A DNA stretch of 64,000 nucleotides from Typha latifolia (taxonomy: Eukaryota > Streptophyta > Magnoliopsida > Poales > Typhaceae): positions 15,985,501 to 16,049,500 of the forward strand of contig CM034102.1 in the NCBI GenBank assembly GCA_019914945.1, read 5' to 3'. Positions 38,668-51,941 of this stretch are shown here, piece after piece; the first letter of the stretch is position 1; every line of letters begins with the position of its first letter. The notes below the pieces were generated by a model. That model was not told where the DNA came from and did not search any database. It worked only from the letters and a program-made list of their open reading frames with translations. A program made the translations under genes and the position numbers.

Positions 38668-41600
38668 ATGGGTGGCTGTGTTTCAAAATCAAACATTCAT
38701 CAGAGACCACGGAAACACTCCCACAGATCAAAAAGACGCTGTCGAAAGATTTCTGTGTTGGCTCCTGATGCACCCAAAACCCAGACGTGCAATGCTGGAA
38801 AATGTTTGAGAGACTTTTCTCTTAGTGAGTATGTTCATGTTGAAACTGCTGCGACAACTCACCGAAAGTCTGAGGTTTCCAATCTAACATTCCACGTCAC
38901 TCAGATGCAGTGGCACCGCAGTCAGACAGATGCTAATGGTACATTGTTTTATGTGCCTTGAGATTTGAAGCATCTTTTGCTAAAACCTGTTTAAAAATTA
39001 TTTATATTTAATTTGTGACAGTGTCATTTAATATTAATAAGAAAGTCATAGCTGATGGATGTAGGTTCATATATCTTGCTTCCCTAGTGTCCCAGCTGGT
39101 TTTCTCCATGCAATCTTCCAACTTTTTTGTAGCTCTGGAGAGATATAGTCTGACTTGAGAATATGAAGTCATAAATTTCTCTGGTGTATCAGTGAGAGAA
39201 GTCAACTAGTATAAATAATGAGCGGATTAACTTCAACCTACATTTACAAGTTCAGAATCTTACCCTTACCTGAACCAGACTGAACAGTCTGAGACATTAT
39301 CATGTAGCATACTGCATTGTTTGCTCTCTGGTCTCTCCTGCTGAAATTTGATCATAAATTCAAGAAAAAGTGTTGATTGTGTATGTAGGGTTATGTCAAG
39401 AAGATACATGGTTTGACTCCCTCAGTATTCTTGAGTCTGATTCTGATGACGACTTCAGTAGTGCCCATGGAGGTAGAATGTTAACTATGTTTCTTTATTT
39501 CTTGCACTGTTTCATGATTCTCCTACATTTCACAAATTTATTGCTTTTGCTTACATGCAGACTGCTTTCCATCTGTACATACGATGGGAACTCAAATGGC
39601 ACCATCTGAAAATGCTTCATGCTTTGTGGATGCAATGTGTAAATTTGAGGAATTCTGCGATACTGCTCCAATAGCATTTGCTGTTGAACAATATCTGAAA
39701 AGAGATGATGGCAAAACTGAAAAAAATGCAAACAATGATGAACTTAATGATGTCGATAGACCTACAACTATAAAGCCACAAAGCTGTGAGCTTTCAGTGG
39801 CAAAAGTTGAGGAGGCCAGATTAAGGAACCAATGCAAGGATGTTCCTCCTAAAAGGAAAAAGTCTCTAGCGAGCTCCTTTGGTAGCTTTAAAGGTTCGAG
39901 AGGAAAACATAAGAAAGAGGAAAAATCTCATGAAATCAAAGCACCATCTCGCCTTCGTAAGTTACTCCCTTCTGTCAGTTTTAATGATAAAAGCCAACAA
40001 CTCCCAAATGTCAGCTCACCATGTCAAAAAAGAAAGTCGGCTGTCATCAGGCTCTCTTATAAGAGGAGCTCTTGTGGTGGAGAAGAAACCACTGAATTTC
40101 GTAAGTATGATTTGTTTTAGAAGTACTTTGAATGATATTTGCTCAGAAAAATTCACACTATATCAATATTTTGGAACTTTATCTCGTTTTATTTTCTATT
40201 TATATATGTTAAGACTAAGTCTGGTCCTCCCTACTGCTTCAAACATAATGCTTCTGTGTTTCGAATGCATTTCTCTCTACTTGGGTCTTATTCACAGTCT
40301 AATTTCTTTTGATTTTCTTGTTTAGCCATTCATTCATCTAATATTTAAACTTTAAAGCCATTCTACTAATTACATATACAATGCTAATTCCTTATGAGTA
40401 GAAGTTTTTAGATGTTTTATGTTTATGCTGACCAACAACAAAACCTTAATTTGCAGATGCTCAGATGAACTACTTCTTTCTTGCTTATGCCTCTATTTAT
40501 TTGTTTCCTTTAAGGTTTGACTACATCTTTCTGTAGCTCGCTACTGAATTTAACACTGTGACTTGAATTCACATAGTATATCTCTTGAAGGGATCCTATA
40601 ATCCACCTGTATGATATATATGAATAATAGATTTTTATACAGCGATGAAAGAATCATGTCATAAACACACCAATCTTTTTCTGAAATGTTGTAGAAGTTG
40701 AACAAAAAGTAAAGGATATATGTGGCTGTTTCATTGCAATAGGTGCCTCGAAGAGATTCCTCTTCCGTCCTAGAGGAGGGCTAGTAATTCCCTGTTCTCC
40801 AGAGGAGAAGCCAACGCTAGGATGCTGGTCTATTCTTGAGCCTTCCACTTTTAATCTTCGGGGAGAAAGTTATTTCAGGCAAGAATCACCAACACATAAT
40901 TAGCTTATCATACTGACAGACTGCAAACACTAATTTCGGATGTATTTTCCTTGAAATTTACAATGCAGAGACAAGAAGAAAGTTCCTGCACCAAACTATG
41001 CCCCATATTATCCAATTGGTGTAGATTTGTTTGTGTGCCCTCGTAAGATACATCATATTGCTCAACACATTGAACTTCCGCATGTCAAGCCACATGAGAA
41101 ACTTCCTTCACTCCTTATTGTTAACATTCAAGTATGAGTGACATATGTAAATTATCATACCTGACAAATAATTGAATTTCCGCCATGTCTAATTTCAACT
41201 TGCTCTACTTCATGTCAGATGCCTACTTATCCTGCTGCCATGTTTCTTGGTGATAGTGATGGGGATGGTATGAGCCTTGTCTTATACTTTAAAATTTCTG
41301 AATGCTATGATAAGGAGGTTTCTGCTCATTTTCAGAATTGTATAAAGGTAAATCTTCTGCAGTCGTCATCCTATTTCTTCGTTCACGGTACTTTAATTGA
41401 TTACTAGATTCTTCTGACATCTGATTTTGTTGATACAGATACTGTTTGACCAATTCTCTTGATATAAGCTAATTGAATCTGGTCTATTGCAGAAATTTAT
41501 CGATGATGAACATGAAAAGGTCAAAGGATTTGCAATGGAATCGACTGTTTCTTTTAGAGAAAGATTGAAAATCATGGCTGGGATGGTTAATCCAGAGGAT

Positions 41601-42830
41601 CTCCATTTAAGTGGTGCAGAGAGGAAGCTCATGCAAGCATATAAAGAAAAGCCAGTTCTTTCACGTCCTCAACATAGCTTTTATCAGGTAAACAAAAAGT
41701 TCCTTCTTATTCTCTACTAAGCTATAAATAGTATTGGGATCCCATGATTGAGCAGGAGGTTTGAGTTTTGAAGCCTGATGGTTACACGACATTCTCAACT
41801 CAGGAATAAAGCTTGTATTATGAATTTCTTGAAAATCATCCAAGTTGCAAAATTGATCATTGATGCAATTGAGGTGTTAAAATATATCTCGTCTTAAGCC
41901 ATTAATAAAGGATAGCTCAGGTCCTGATAGCTTTGAATAAATTGACACCCTCATGATATTATTCTTGATATGCTGGCTTCTTGCAGGGGTCAAATTACTT
42001 TGAGATTGATCTCGATATACATCGCTTCAGCTACATATCTAGAAAGGGACTCGAATCATTCCGAGAACGTCTCAAGCATGGAATCCTTGATTTGGGTTTG
42101 ACTATCCAGGTAAATTTTGGTTATTCATTGCAGTTAACATCTCTCCTATCTGTTATTGCCTTGGAGATGCCATGTTTTGAAAGGTATAAACAAATGTTCT
42201 TCTGGAACTAATAAGAGGTTGATTTGTAATTTAAGCTATACTATTTAGAAGAAAAAAAAAAGCTATTACTTGAAAATGCATTGAAGCAATACTTTTACTT
42301 TGAGAACATGATGAGATGTGTAGCGGCAGGCCCATATATTTGGAAATTTATCCAAGAATATATGGAAGATCCCAAAAGGAAGCATGCAGATAACTTATAT
42401 CCTGAAGAAGGTTTACAGCTACTTGATAAAGGGGAAAAAAGGAGAACCATAGAAGAAGCAGGTTATGGATCATATTAATTTGACACCATAATAAACATCG
42501 TATCTGTAGTTCAAATGGTTCAATTATATCTTCTGCATATAGAATTATGCTTTCACGCCTCCGGTCATTGATTAGCATTTGATAACCTTGTTTTAATTTT
42601 TTTTGCGCTTGGTAAGTGAATGTATCTTTTAGTTCTTTGCATATGACAAATTTATAGATGGAGGAGAAAGCCAAGATATCTTCTTAATAATGCACTCTTG
42701 CTGAAAACTGATGCAGGCCCAGAAGCAGGAGGAACTACCTGAACAGGTCCTTTGTTGCGTGAGATTGAACAAGATTGATTTTGTTAATCATGGGAAGATT
42801 CCCACTATTGTCACTCTTGACGATGATTGA
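38668..42830 (+). CDS. DUF1336 / EDR2 C-terminal-domain protein with N-myristoylation signal
   Basis: Plant protein of the family that shares the C-terminal domain of ENHANCED DISEASE RESISTANCE 2; its own function is unknown to me. Exons: 38668-38938, 39389-39472, 39561-40100, 40743-40878, 40969-41131, 41219-41347, 41493-41687, 41987-42109, 42717-42830. They join in frame to 584 residues. The N-terminus MGGCVSKSN has Gly2 and Cys4, the classical myristoylation plus palmitoylation pattern, so the protein is probably on the plasma membrane. Residues to about 300 are basic and Ser-rich, with no PH or START domain as found in EDR2 itself. DUF1336 covers about 310-580, with [25 protein letters not shown] and [19 protein letters not shown], and ends with [18 protein letters not shown]. 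The exon ending at 40878 uses a GC donor; only this keeps FRDKKK in frame. The acceptor at 40742 is the best of several. Confidence 0.88.
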
Positions 42831-44762
42831 TTGATGCATCTGATCTGAATTGTGATCTTCAGAGTACCATTTCGTAAGCTGGAAGGAACTCACTAAGTGA
42901 AAGGCAACACAGTAAAGGCCTTAGTTAAAGTTTCTCTGTATGCAATCACTTGAATTCTATTGTACCTCTCCTTGTCTCACTATATATATATAAACCCAAT
43001 ATATCAATTTATATTATATCAATAAAAAAAGTTGAATGCAGCATTTTTTTTTCTCCATATTTGATGCAGAGTGCATTTGAGCTCTAGTAGTGTACCGGTT
43101 ACTTCGACAAAGGCTGCAGTACAGGAAAAGTTATCTGGAGCTACAGGTGTAAACGAACTGAGGCTCCGTTCCGCGATTCAGCTCGAATCAAGCCAAGCTA
43201 GATTGAGCCCGAACCTAAATTGAGCTTGTATTTTAGTGAAAATCAAGCTGAGTTGATTAGGCTAAACCAAGTTTATTATTCAAGTCGAGTGGAACCCAAC
43301 CCAAGCCGCTAAGCCATAAAACGAGACCAAAACTATTTAAGCTAAACCAAAAATTATTTAATAATATAAAATATTATATTTGAGTGAGTCTATCAAGCTT
43401 GCTTTCAAAATTTAAATCTAATTGAAATAAAGTTTAGGCTCAGCTCAGCTCAAGCCAAATTGAGCCTGAATTTATTTTGACACCCCTATCTGAAAATACA
43501 TTTTTTATTTTGTAAATGGAGATGGCTTCCCTCTTAAACTCATGATCAATTTGAATCATCACCACTTAAATCAGAAATAGCAGCACAATATTTATTTATC
43601 AATCTTAGCTTTGAATCGTTTATACAAATTCTTCTGAACATAAGGAAGATTGATTTCAGCGCTATACAGAATCTTTACAGAACTTCACTCAACTTTGAGG
43701 ACTGACTGGTTTCTGCCCCCAGTTTCCATTTCTGGATGTCAAGCTACTAGTCAATTGTCAGTTCCAGAAATAACCAAGATAGCTAGCCGAAAGACTGCTA
43801 TGGGCTCCAATTTTCTTTTTCACAGAGAGACACAGCTATAATATAACATCGAAGTTTTTACTTGGCAAGAGTGATGCAGCAGCTTAGTATCTACCATCTT
43901 GCAATATCATCTTCGATAACATCTGGATGTTAGATCCTTGAGCAATCTGGCAAAGCAAATAGTGCCACTGGAATCCTTAGGATTCAACCTATTATTTTGA
44001 AATCTTAATATGCTTAGCCAGAAGGAAGCATGCCATCATTTCGCTATTTTCCTTGCTTTCTTGCTGCTGCTGCAAGATTTGGGGATGAAAGTCATTATTT
44101 TCATGAGAAACCAAGCACTACAGAAAAAGAATATCAAGATTATACATGAACTATCAGCTTATCAAGCAGACATCCTATCACAGAGTAAACTCAACTATTT
44201 AACAACCAGAGAAAAGATCACAAAGATGCATATAGCACATGTGAATGCATGGTTTAAACTTCAGAAGCAACGTTATTGTGTTATTAATGTAGAGATTTTC
44301 AAGGATTCTTTGTATATGTAAAATGATATACAAGTTTCTTCATGATTCATGGATCATAAAGAATAGGAAGCAAATGGGCAGGAAAAAGGGAATAGAATTT
44401 GCTGAAGATTTTATTCAACTGGGATTATATCTTGCCGCAGCTTATCACATAATGAAGCAAGAAAATGTATTTTTTCTCATTGGCCATATATTCTGTAGGT
44501 TCGTCAGATAGCTTTAGTAAGAAGGGGTTTAAATTCAGTTTAGGAGCTGGGAAGAAGATTGAATGAGATGACAAGGGCATATACACAAGATAAAAAATGG
44601 AAGAGATATGTATTCCAGTGGACCTGGCTTAAATAAGATACTAGAGCCAGCAAGCCCAGAAAGACCATCCAAAACAACATATACCTCCAACATGTGTCAC
44701 TATATTCATGCATGTTCTTCCGATTTTCATAATCAGTTTTATATCTTCAGGGAAAAAGTATA
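42831..44762. other. Intergenic region between the convergent DUF1336 and kinase genes
   Basis: Two 3' regions face each other. The only structured feature is the hAT-like element at 43143-43487. Other reading frames here are short and unrecognised. A short last exon of the kinase may lie in the right part. Confidence 0.45.
43143..43487. mobile_element. Short non-autonomous hAT-like DNA element (candidate)
   Basis: A 345-bp block rich in GAGCTNGATTNAAGCC-like motifs (GCTCGAATCAAGCC, AGCTCAGCTCAAGCC), common in plant genomes. The left end is ACAGGTGTAAAC. The inverse of the right end, TTTGACACCCCT, is AGGGGTGTCAAA; the two match at 8 of 12 places. A shared AGGGGTG-type end is typical of hAT elements. 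The flanks show only a partial 8-bp duplication (ATCTGGAG left, ATCTGAAA right), and the left copy is not placed exactly at the end. It encodes no transposase. Confidence 0.5.
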
Positions 44763-47700
44763 TTAATAAAAGGGATGATGCAATTGGGCAAGTGGAATTT
44801 CCAGTTTACCTCTTCGAAACCATGATTTGCGAACTGCTTGGCGGATTTGACGTTCATGATTCTGTAGAAGTTCATCAACCTTATGTGACTGAGACAATAA
44901 AGGTCCTGAGAACTCAACTCTCTCAGCTTGATCCTGGTAACCCTGAGAAGCACAATTATCTGAGGACCAGATAAACAGGAAAATAAAAAAGAAAAGAAAA
45001 CTACTTGAGTAATTGCAAAATTACCAAAATGTCATTTTTTGATAAAGTTTCATCTCCTAGGTATGTTGCACTTGACAAATTCTGAGAATAGTAACTGTCA
45101 CAGGAATCAAATGACTCTGGGCGTTCTAACTGAGACCACTTCTTCAGAGTTGCATGCTTTGCCAACTCAGAAGGCTCACGGACTTTGGAATCAACGAGAC
45201 CATGTACATCTCCATTTGCTTGTTCCTTCAAATCAAGTGTCTTCTTAGCTTGCAGTTTGTTTCCTTTATCTATACTAGAATGATGTCTTGACATAGATCT
45301 TTTGTGAGACCTAACGTGCGCTCGGTCTTCTCTCTGTTTCTTTGCCCATGCAAAGCCACTAGAAGAAGAAACTATCAAGGGCCCTGAGAAAGAAATATCA
45401 TCTTGGGAGTTGTTCTTAACATGCCGAACCTCATTGTTATGAGGAATTGCTGGCATAGGTTGCAGATCTTTGAAAAGTCTGCTGTCACCATTTGCTCTAG
45501 GAAGATTTTTCTTTATGCCACCCCCATTAGATACATTAGAATCGATTGTTGGCTCCTGAAGGAAAAAACAGAGAAAAAGAGGAGCATCTTATTACCTTCT
45601 GCTCAAGTCAAATGCCTGATTCAATATAGTTAGCTTGGCATGTTATTTTGCAGATAACCAGCTATAAACTATTCAACACTCCTCATCACAATCTAAGGAA
45701 GAAAAGTACCTCCGGGAGCTCTGCTAATTTACTGATTCCACTTTCTTCTCGTGAAGCTTTGTACAATCTTGTTGGTCTTCTTGCTGCTTCTGGTCCACGC
45801 CCTTTACTGCTGACCCTTCTCCTGAAATATGTAGAATACTCAAATGAACAACGGATAACAAACAATTTATGCAGTCACATTCTCCAGGAAATAGTGGAAT
45901 AATAGGTATATATGAACTAAAATAGAAAGACATGATGTTTCGTTTAACTTGGATCTAGATAGAATATATTATCATGTTTCATCACGGAGAAAGGCAGAGA
46001 AAGCTTCCTGAAGGATTGTCAACATAAAATGCTGGAACTCTTCTTCGTAAATAAAGTGTTAGATTGAAATTTTCATAACTAGAGTAATGACATCTGCATA
46101 TTTATCACAAGGTGATAAAGACTGGCACAAAACTGGAATTCATTTGCTGCTACCATGAACAATGTATATTTCTTCAAGAAAAAAGAAAGAAGCTACACAC
46201 CAAAAGAAAGGCTTAAAGTTTCCTATGGCGGTAAAAAATATTTAACTTGGATCTAACCTGCGTGATTCCTCGCGATTCTTTGCATCAATCTCCTTATTAG
46301 GGGGGTATTTTGGCAAGCTTGACGGTTTACACGCATAAGGCTTTGTCTTGAAATACTGCCATGCATGCATATAAAATATACAGTGGTAAGTACAGCCTAG
46401 TTATAGCAGAGTGGATCTTAAAGGTTGCCACTTGGAAGCAATTAAAATTTAGAAATGAAAATGGTATGACACCTATATTACAAAGTATTTTCGATCCCAG
46501 ACTTTTGGATTCCTTCAAATTAGCTTCCATATTTCCTGTCAATGGTTGGAGAACATCTTAAGCATATATTACATAATGCCGACTACTAAAACGGTATCAT
46601 GACTTCATGTCCCGACCTAAATACTTACTGAACTGTTAATTGACTTCATCTGATTGCATCAGATAGAAATCCTGATAAAGAGATGAAAGCTTAGGGTGTA
46701 GGGGGGAAAATTTTCATTTGGCTAAAGGGTTGGAAGTTCCTTTAATTTCACATATAAGAATAATAGGATTTCCAGTTCAGATGTCATGGCTATAAATTAG
46801 TCTGATCATTGACATTTTTATGAAGTAAAGCGTGAAAACTTGATGTGCAAATATCAGTTGAGATGAGGTGCAGTGGAAACATGCACAAAAGCTGTGTAGA
46901 ATTGTTCTAGGAGACTATGACTGCTCTTTTATGCAAAATATCGTGAACTCCGAAAGAACACCCTAATAATAGGTCTTAACAAAGTTTTGTTAATGGATTG
47001 GAGATTTTGGATAAAAAATAACTTTTTCTACTGTACTTCAAGTTATCCGTTATGACTGTGATTAGCAAAGAAATATAATGAAGGAGCTTCACAGTGAAAA
47101 CAGTTGTGAGCTCCGGAAGAACACCCTAATAATAGGTCTTAACAAAGTTTTGTTAATGGATTGGAGATTTTGGATTAAAAATTAACTTTTTCTACTGTAC
47201 TTCAAGTTATCATTTATGACTATGATTAGTGAAGAAATATAATGAAGGAGCTTCACTGTGAAAACAACCCTCTGATACCAAGCAAAGTCAAGTGAACATA
47301 GATAAAACCAGAGGATGGAGACCAGATATTAGGTGGAGTAACACCATGCTAGCACTTCTATAGATTGCTAACCTCTGATGAAAGGGCAGTTGATGCAGTA
47401 CCACGCTTGTAAGGTTCAACAGAGAGCAAAGTTTCTAATAAACTCAAGGCAGTTTCGGGCATACTTTTAAATGTCTCCTGAAGGCAACTCTCGTAAGGAT
47501 GATGAGGTTTGAAAATTGTAGCATGAGGCAACTTGGACTTCTTCCAGTATTCATCAGAGGGAGAACCACATAGCTTAAAAATTTTATGTAATTGTTCTAC
47601 CTGTAGGAAAAGAGGTTATGCAGTATGATAAGGGTTAAATGAAAATGTAGGATACATGCTACGAGCGATGAAAGAAAATCAGGAATAGTCAAGCCAATTA

Positions 47701-49828
47701 CCTCAGTTCTTCCCTGCAATATAGGCTTCCCTTGGAAAAGCTCTGCAAATACACAGCCAATGCTCCACAAGTCCACAGATGCTTCATAATCAGTTGAACC
47801 TAGCAGAAGTTCAGGTGGCCGATACCATAGAGTCACTACACGGCTGGTCAGCGGTTGTTTTTTTCCAGGATTGAAGTAATTTGCAAGACCAAAATCAGCC
47901 ATCTTGAGAACCCCATCATTATTTACTAGAAGATTTGCACCCTTGATGTCTCGATGAATGATGCCGCGTGAATGACAGTGTTCAAGTCCAGATAATAACT
48001 GGTGCATGTAACATTTCACCTGCAATTGACAAGAATAGCAAAGAAACCAACAGACTGTTCAGAAATTATCATCCAATCTTTCTTATAGGAATGGAAGACA
48101 ATGGGTTGGACGTACTCAATGATCATGGACAAACCTGTGGTTCGCTGAAGTTTATGTCAGGAGAAGAAGATAATCCAGCGAGATCATGTTCCATATACTC
48201 AAATACAAGATATAGGCTACCTGACAACCGAGAAGCAATTAGCCCCTCCAGTTTCATAATATTTGGATGGTCAAGCCTCCTAAGTATCTGTATCTCTCGT
48301 GCCATAAACCTAACACTCTCTGGCTCGAAATTGTCAAACCGCACTTTCTTCAAGGCCACAATCTTTCCTGTCTCAAGATCACGTGCCCTGAATACGCTGC
48401 TATAGGTGCCTTGGCCAACCTTCATATGTAATTGTCATCGAACAATCCAGTCAGAATATAGGCATGTAAGAAATATAAGGAAAAATATTGCTGATGTGGC
48501 TAAAAAGAATGCTGAAGAACCAACTTTCAGTGTGACACATTAGAAACCCAGTCAGCATGGATTCTTGAGCTATGATAATATATTATCTATTTTCTATGCT
48601 AGCATTACGATTTGGCACACATACAGTTAGTGAGAGTCTCATGTCTAAATCAGATATTCGTCTGATCGCTACCTTAATTTCAAATAGAAGTATAATATCA
48701 TGAAACACATATATTATTCAAGAATTATATTTTCTGAACTCCTGTTACTAAGAAATCATGAATAACGATAAGCAAAAACAAAGCTCTTGAACTGCCAAAA
48801 CAAAAGGAGTACTGAAACAGCCGCTGCTGACCTTTACTAAATTAACTTTCTAAATTCAGAATAAGAGCCACAACAACAAGAGAAATCAGTGGGGTGGCTA
48901 ACATTAAGATGAAACAAAAATAAACGGATTGCTCATGTAGTACATCATTTAGTTAAAATATTTAAGTACTTGAAGTACTTGGAAAGTCTCTTTGACTTTT
49001 TTGATTTGATCGGTGACAACGGGTCCTTAAGGAAAAAAGAGAGAAGATAAGTCTCCTCAGATAACAGTTTGAAAGACGTACAAGTTAATAGCCTCACAGG
49101 AAACAAATGACAGAAAAAAGAGAGCTAAAAAGAAAAGGACAGGGAATTGCAAGATAGACCACTCAAGATGATCTGAATACTTATTTTTTCCAATAGGACA
49201 AAAAAGATTAAGAATATTTCCTGGCAGGGAGAGATGACAAAGGTCAGTGAAAGGAGCTGGACTATGTTAATATCGATGGCTGCAAAATTACAACCCTTCT
49301 AAATCCGTGGACCCTAAAAATAAAAAAGCCCTAAATTAAAAATAAAATAAAAATTCCTAATCCCATCAACTAAACAAACAAAATGCAATTAAAGAGCAAT
49401 GATGGAAGAGATCTACATCACTTGAGACATGCTCAAGTCGAATGAAAGATAAAAATAGCACCTTTATTATCCAAGTCCAGTATTACCTTCTCCAATTTCT
49501 CATAGTTGTCAGCTTTGAGGGGTATCCATCCTTGGATGGCTTCACCGGCAACAGCACTTAGCCACCCAGGCCATCCGGCCGCGACCTGCTCCCCTTCCAA
49601 ATACTTGTGGAGATTCTGCAACCTAATCCTTCGGGAACTAGCCCTCGATTCCTCCCTCTCGCCGACATCTCCGTCTCGCTTCCCCTCCGAGCTCCGCTCT
49701 CCACCTCGGCACCTCCGTGAAGAAGAAGCCGAGAGCGCCTCCGGTACCCGCCGGCTTTCCCCCGATACGCCGGAGGAGTCGACGGCGGGGGTGACCGAGA
49801 TCGCCTTCTTCGACGCGACGCAACCCAT
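44763..49828 (-). CDS. CDK-like Ser/Thr protein kinase (IBS1/CDKC-related), N-acylated
   Basis: Plant kinase of the cyclin-dependent-like group that includes IBS1 (At1g18670). Exons, minus strand: 49828-49487, 48419-48135, 48019-47702, 47600-47373, 46355-46258, 45821-45710, 45555-45025, 44942 to 44810 or 44763. They join in frame to about 697 residues. The N-terminus MGCVASKK has Gly2 and Cys3, a myristoylation and palmitoylation signal. The kinase domain has VGQGTYSSVF, Lys138 (VALKK), a NFEPESVRFMAREI helix in place of PSTAIRE, HRD with Asp233, DFG with Asp251 and RVVTLWYRPPELLLG. The C-terminal Ser/Lys-rich region ends with EFSGPLLSQSH and ERQIRQAVRKSWF, a stretch I know from this group. 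The last residues are not certain: either the frame reads through a GTAAAC to a stop at 44763, or it is spliced to a tiny exon I could not find. The start codon is the first ATG of the frame. Confidence 0.88.
46943..47267. repeat. 163-bp tandem duplication in a kinase intron
   Basis: Copies at about 46943-47105 and 47106-47267. Both run from GTGA(A/G)CTCCG through CCCTAATAATAGGTC and GTTAATGGATTGG to AATGAAGGAGCTTCAC. They differ at around a dozen sites. It lies in the intron between the exons ending at 47373 and starting at 46355. Confidence 0.92.
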
Positions 49829-51906
49829 CACCGCCCGGCCCTCCGGGCATCAGCCGGGCGTATAGAAACCCAACAATGCCCAGATCAAGAAACGGACGGA
49901 ATCGGCCGGAGAAGGGCAGAGACGGGGGGAGAATTAAGGAGAAGAAGAAACAAATACCAAGATGGCGAAATTGGCTATTAAGGCAAGAAGGGAAAAGGAA
50001 AAGAGAGGAAGGGGAGCCGAAAGAGGAGATCCAAGATAGCTGTAAGTTGGAAACCACCCGGAAATAGAATAAAAAAGGTGAGATCTTTAAGCGCCTTTTC
50101 CCCCTCCTTTTTCTAATCTTTCCCTCGAAATCTTGTGGGTCGGAGCGAGATTAACGGGAGAAGGAGGAGGGAATCGCATAGAGACATGGGGAATTTTTTA
50201 TGATTAAAACCTCCTGCGGCGTACGACTCCGGAATCAACGCGGGAAAGAGAACGCTATGGCCTATGGGGTCGTCTCTCTTTCCTTTTTCTCTCTCCATCT
50301 TCTTTTTATTTTCCCCCCTTTTCTTTCTCTCTCTCTCTCTCTCTCTTTTTCTTTTTTATTCTCTGGCCGTGTGAAAATGAGACTGGAGGTTGGTGAAGAA
50401 ATGTAGCCGTTGGGACCTGGAGGGTCTCCAGTCTTGTCCCTTCTCTCCCTCCCAAAAGTTAGTATTTATAAAAACAAACCTTTGCTTTTTTGCTATCTTT
50501 CTTTTGGCTTATTTTTTCCTCTCTCATAAAATGGCACAATTAGTTACAAAGGGCAGTCGATACTTATCATCTGACAGTTATTTCAGTTATTGATTAGGGA
50601 ATAGAACAATTATGGTGATAACTATAATGGTAAAGTTAAGAATAATATGACATATACCATCATATATTCTCTCTCTCTCTCTTTTCCTTAATTTTTTTTC
50701 CTTAAAATAGATCCTTCATGGTGAGGGTAGGTGAGAAGAAATAATAGTGGGAAGAGAGTTAGAAAGAGGAAGGATAAGTCAAAAGACTCAAAGCTAGGAG
50801 AGTGGGGGAGATAATATTGTATTAATTTTGTGAAAGAAAGATTGACTAAGAAATCAGTGCCAAACTTTCTTTCTTTTTTTCCACAAAGCTCTGACTCCAT
50901 TAACCACATGAGTGGCCACAAGCCCACAAGGATGAGTTGGGTTTAGGACCCACAAGAACAAGCATGTGTTGGTAGGTATGCTATGTACCAATCCACATGA
51001 CTGATAGTGCTATCCTCCCATAGGATATGATATGTCCATTACTAAGTTTTTTATTTCTTTGTATTCGGGCGACTATTATCTAATAACTTAAGCTTTTAGG
51101 TATATAGTCTCTTTGGTCTCATTTCATTCAAAGCTATCAAGAATTGTATATTACTTGTTGATGTAATTAATTGCAAGAGTTGCATAAGTTTATTATCAGT
51201 ATTGGTGTTTTTGTTTAAGACTGAAAGGTTTGATGTGTGAACTTGCTTTTACTTCACTGAAGGGCAATCATTGGACTGGGAGCCATTAGCTAGAAGCTAG
51301 AATGCAACTTGGTGTTGAGCTGAAAAAGGTTGCCATTCATATGTCAAAGATTGTGTCTCCCAGTTGACATTGGTGTCACCATTCAGGTTATATTTATTCA
51401 GCATCTGTCAGACAAGTATCAAATTGGAGTTATCCAAAGATGTTTAAAGACTTGTAGAAATAAGAGAAATTAGCATGAGTGCATGATAAGAAAACTCATT
51501 ACCATGTCCTAGAAATACTAATTACCTGAGTGATCATTCTGAATCTCTCTTCTGATTAGCGTGAAGAACTTTTAGCTTGCAATTTTCCAACCATAACCAT
51601 AATTTTTTATGCCACTCTCATGTTTAGGCTTGTAAATTTGCTAAAAATTTACTTCTAAAATCAACTGAGATTTCCCACTTTCACTGCTATTGTTATAGTT
51701 ATCCTTTTATTGCTGTTAATGCTAAGGCTGCTGCCGCTATTGTTATAGAATAAACTTTTCATCCATGTGTAATAATCAAGCACACTATTAGTTGGCATAG
51801 CTCTCAAGTTTGCTTTAAGATTAGGTTTGTCTCAGTATTCCAATCTAGACCTCCATTCCTCTCTCATGTAATCTTTTCCAATCTCATCATCTTTAATGCA
51901 TCTTTT

Positions 51907-51941
<35 letters not shown>

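Noticed and set aside
42281..42478. Open frame in the last intron of the DUF1336 gene
   Set aside because: The flanking exons join directly to give the expected [19 protein letters not shown]; including this frame would break the domain.
49506..50067. Plus-strand frames over the kinase first exon
   Set aside because: Shadows of a GC-rich minus-strand exon that encodes the acylation signal and leads into the kinase domain in frame.
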